Positions 62,098 to 64,000 of a DNA stretch of 64,000 nucleotides are shown in pieces. Both the position numbers and the translations under genes were made by a program. Position 1 is the stretch's first letter. The number at the start of each line of letters is the position of its first letter. The notes under the pieces were generated by a model. That model did not search any database. It was not told where the DNA came from and saw only the letters and a list, made by a program, of their open reading frames with translations. Source of the DNA: Archivesica marissinica. Taxonomy: Eukaryota > Mollusca > Bivalvia > Venerida > Vesicomyidae. The DNA lies in the NCBI GenBank assembly GCA_014843695.1, contig CM026400.1:17994294-18058293 (forward strand). The letters are read 5' to 3'.

Positions 62098-62119
62098 CTT
62101 ATAACAAATACGTCTGTTT

Positions 62120-62390
62120 GTTAGTGATTTACACACAGTGGTGTGTTCAAAGTGAAGTAATACAGCTGTTGGACTATTGCACTACTGTATAGGTAAGGCA
62201 ATATACGATAGCTTACAGTGGTGTGGGTTCAACGTCAAGTAATAGAGCAGTTGGACTATTGCACTACTGTATAGGTAAGGCAATATACGATAGCTTACAG
62301 TGGTGTGGGTTCAAAGTCAAGTAATAAAGCGGCAGTTGCAATATTGCACTACTGTATAGGTAAGGCAATATACGATAGCTTACAGGTAAT
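62120..62390. repeat. About 83-bp tandem repeat, 3 units
   Basis: GGTAAGGCAATATACGATAG recurs near 62192, 62274 and 62358. Lies just upstream of the GABBR1 exon 1 acceptor but contains no exon sequence. Confidence 0.88.
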
Positions 62391-62439
62391 GTGACGTATT
62401 GTTTGATTTATGTTCCACCCTGGATCGCCTTTAGTCCAT

Positions 62440-62575
62440 ACAAATTTATTTTAGCTGGATTACGAAACAAGTTCTTACAACTTATAGTATTCACTTCCGA
62501 TACCTCATTCCTGATGTACTCCATCGCCACGAGGGAGAGAGAAGAGGCAACGTGGCATTTAAATGACTTAAACTT
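62440..62575 (-). mobile_element. SINE-C, partial
   Basis: TACAAATTTATTTTAGCTGG to GAAGAGGCAACGTGGCATTT; the tRNA half is missing and SINE-D follows. Confidence 0.8.
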
Positions 62576-62800
62576 TATTTATTTTACAATGATTGGGAAG
62601 CAAGTTTTAACAACTTATATGAATCACTCTTGTTGGCGCGGATGAAAGCGTATATGTGGTTATTCGTGTGGGAGGAAACCGGAGTACCAGGAGAAACCCC
62701 ACCTGTCCGATCTGACGACCACCGTACCATCTCACATGCTTCCCGGTCCCTGGATCGAACCCGGGTTGCATTGGTGAGAAGTGAGCCCGCTAACAAATCT
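62566..62800 (-). mobile_element. SINE-D
   Basis: AAACTTTATTTATTTTACAA to GGTGAGAAGTGAGCCCGCTA. A further head scrap (GTGCTAACCACTGCGCTAAT) is at 62960-63007. Confidence 0.88.
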
Positions 62801-64000
62801 TCTTTTTCATTTATGATTTCCAATGATTTTGGGTAATAAAATAGTTATAATATTTAATTAATTTTATCTGCCCTGTCGGGACCCTCATTTCTCTACAATA
62901 CACAACCGCACAACCACTTATGTTTGTGTGAACATCCGTAATAAGAAATAATTCTGGCATAATTGTGTGAGAAGCGAGCGTGCTAACCACTGCGCTAATC
63001 GGACAACCGACATTATACAGAATGCTCCAAAGTCCAGACCTGGAGTCTGTAAACCTTTCTCCAGTCTCAGTCTCAAGGGTTCTGATTGGCTACGTCTCAG
63101 ACACAACCAATCATATTACTTGATCTCGAGTTTGAGACCTGAAACAAGGCTAGAACATCCGACCAAGGTGTGGATATGGAACATGAAAGCTATTTTACTC
63201 TTATATAATAATAATATAATAATATAATAATAATAATATACCACTATTCCAAAATTTAGCAAAATTTATAAAATTGTCTTTAGTTATTAGTAATAATATA
63301 AATGTGTAATTGCCAAATTTTATTTATCACTCTCATTTATATTTAATTGTCACGTGATCATTAAATATATATATATGTTATTACTAGTTTTGTTAAGACG
63401 ATGTATGTATGTACAAGTCTGCCAAAATAAACTTCTGTTCTGTTCTGTTCATGTGCAGCGGTCAATGGCTCCAAAAGAGCTCTAATTAAGGAGTTAGTGC
63501 TCCCCGAGGTAGAACAAATTGGTATATTATCATCAATTAGGGTCTTATGGACCCGAAGCAAGTTCTTGGCATGTTCAATTCGATGATTCAATGTTTTTTA
63601 TTCTTACTTTACTATATGGTATTGCTATTTTCAAAAGTTAAATAAATTGCAGGGTAGGGTAAATATTTTGAGAAATGCATATTTATAACACCTATAACAC
63701 GATACATGTTACATACCGTTGGAAAGGTAATACATTGTTCTAATTGTTTGGCTATTAAATATAATGTATTAATGACGTCGGCGTCATACTGACGTCATAA
63801 TTAACATTTTGCCATCGAAACTGTAAGTGCGCATAATCTTGGTCTCAATACTTCGTTTTATTTTATGTCTCATCACAAAATTACACTATTTAGTGGAAGA
63901 CATGGAGATAATAAAGAGTAGCTACTGTGAAAATGAACACTATATGTTTATACATCAAGCAAGATGAACTTATATGCCGTTGTTAAAGGGGAAGTGTAAT
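62801..64000. other. Intron sequence upstream of GABBR1 exon e1
   Basis: 62880-62960 is dispersed (see 43660). 63425-63590 holds CTTCTGTTCTGTTCTGTTCA and a 76-codon minus frame, probably a LINE end. TGACGTCA at 63790-63797. No GABBR1 exon recognised here. Confidence 0.45.

Noticed and set aside
63361..63591. Upstream GABBR1 exon at 63.4-63.6 kb
   Set aside because: The peptide does not match the ligand-binding domain and the segment carries the TTCTGTTCTGTTCTG motif seen at another repeat; more likely a LINE end.

Overview
Eukaryotic genomic DNA, most likely from a mollusc and probably a bivalve. The coding segments are short exons with GT-AG borders. Their products resemble a metazoan GABA-B receptor subunit 1 and an RNF213-type AAA/E3 protein (a family known to be expanded in bivalves). 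The intergenic and intronic DNA is AT-rich and packed with tRNA-derived SINEs, LINE tails, small terminal-inverted-repeat elements and minisatellites. The species call is inference; no rRNA or mitochondrial marker is present.

The minus strand from 62097 down to 391 carries the last 13 exons of a GABA-B receptor subunit 1 gene (616 codons visible; the N-terminal ligand-binding half lies beyond 64000). In transcript order: end of the Venus-flytrap domain (62.1k to 44.0k), TM1 (42.1k), TM2 and TM3 (18.7k, 16.2k), TM4 and TM5 (14.3k, 11.6k), TM6 and TM7 (7.9k), coiled-coil tail (5.9k) and C terminus with stop (0.4k). All 12 exon junctions agree in phase, so the gene looks intact here.

The TM1-TM2 intron (18756-42046) contains nine further minus-strand exons (30310 to 22066). 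They splice in one open frame (474 codons) and encode the region before and including the first AAA motor of RNF213 (Walker A and B present). The usual upstream and downstream parts of that giant protein are not seen. The block is bounded by two direct copies of one SINE plus LINE-tail composite (21.1k and 34.6k), and a 1000-N gap lies at 31235-32234. It is either a transposed or duplicated gene segment or a scaffolding problem.

Mobile DNA: at least four tRNA-derived SINE families (about 40 copies or fragments), one 5'-truncated LINE with a long RT ORF (18.9-20.9k), several LINE 3' ends including an inverted pair (37k and 41k), TA-target MITEs, hairpin MITEs, and two elements with 36-bp arrays apparently derived from their own terminal repeats (10.3-11.3k and 55.4-58.2k).

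The most unusual property is that many minisatellites start exactly at an exon edge and contain duplicated splice sites. Donor-side arrays follow GABBR1 exons 3, 7 and 12 and RNF213 exon 8. Acceptor-side arrays precede GABBR1 exons 10 and 11, and one lies next to the exon 9 acceptor. The last coding exon has a 135-bp array that repeats the final codons, stop and 3' flank. After exon 12 the array is a string of about 14 near-identical 45-nt, stop-free, GT/AG-flanked copies of the coiled-coil exon end. The arrays before exons 9, 10 and 11 are stop-free and in frame with the exon that follows.
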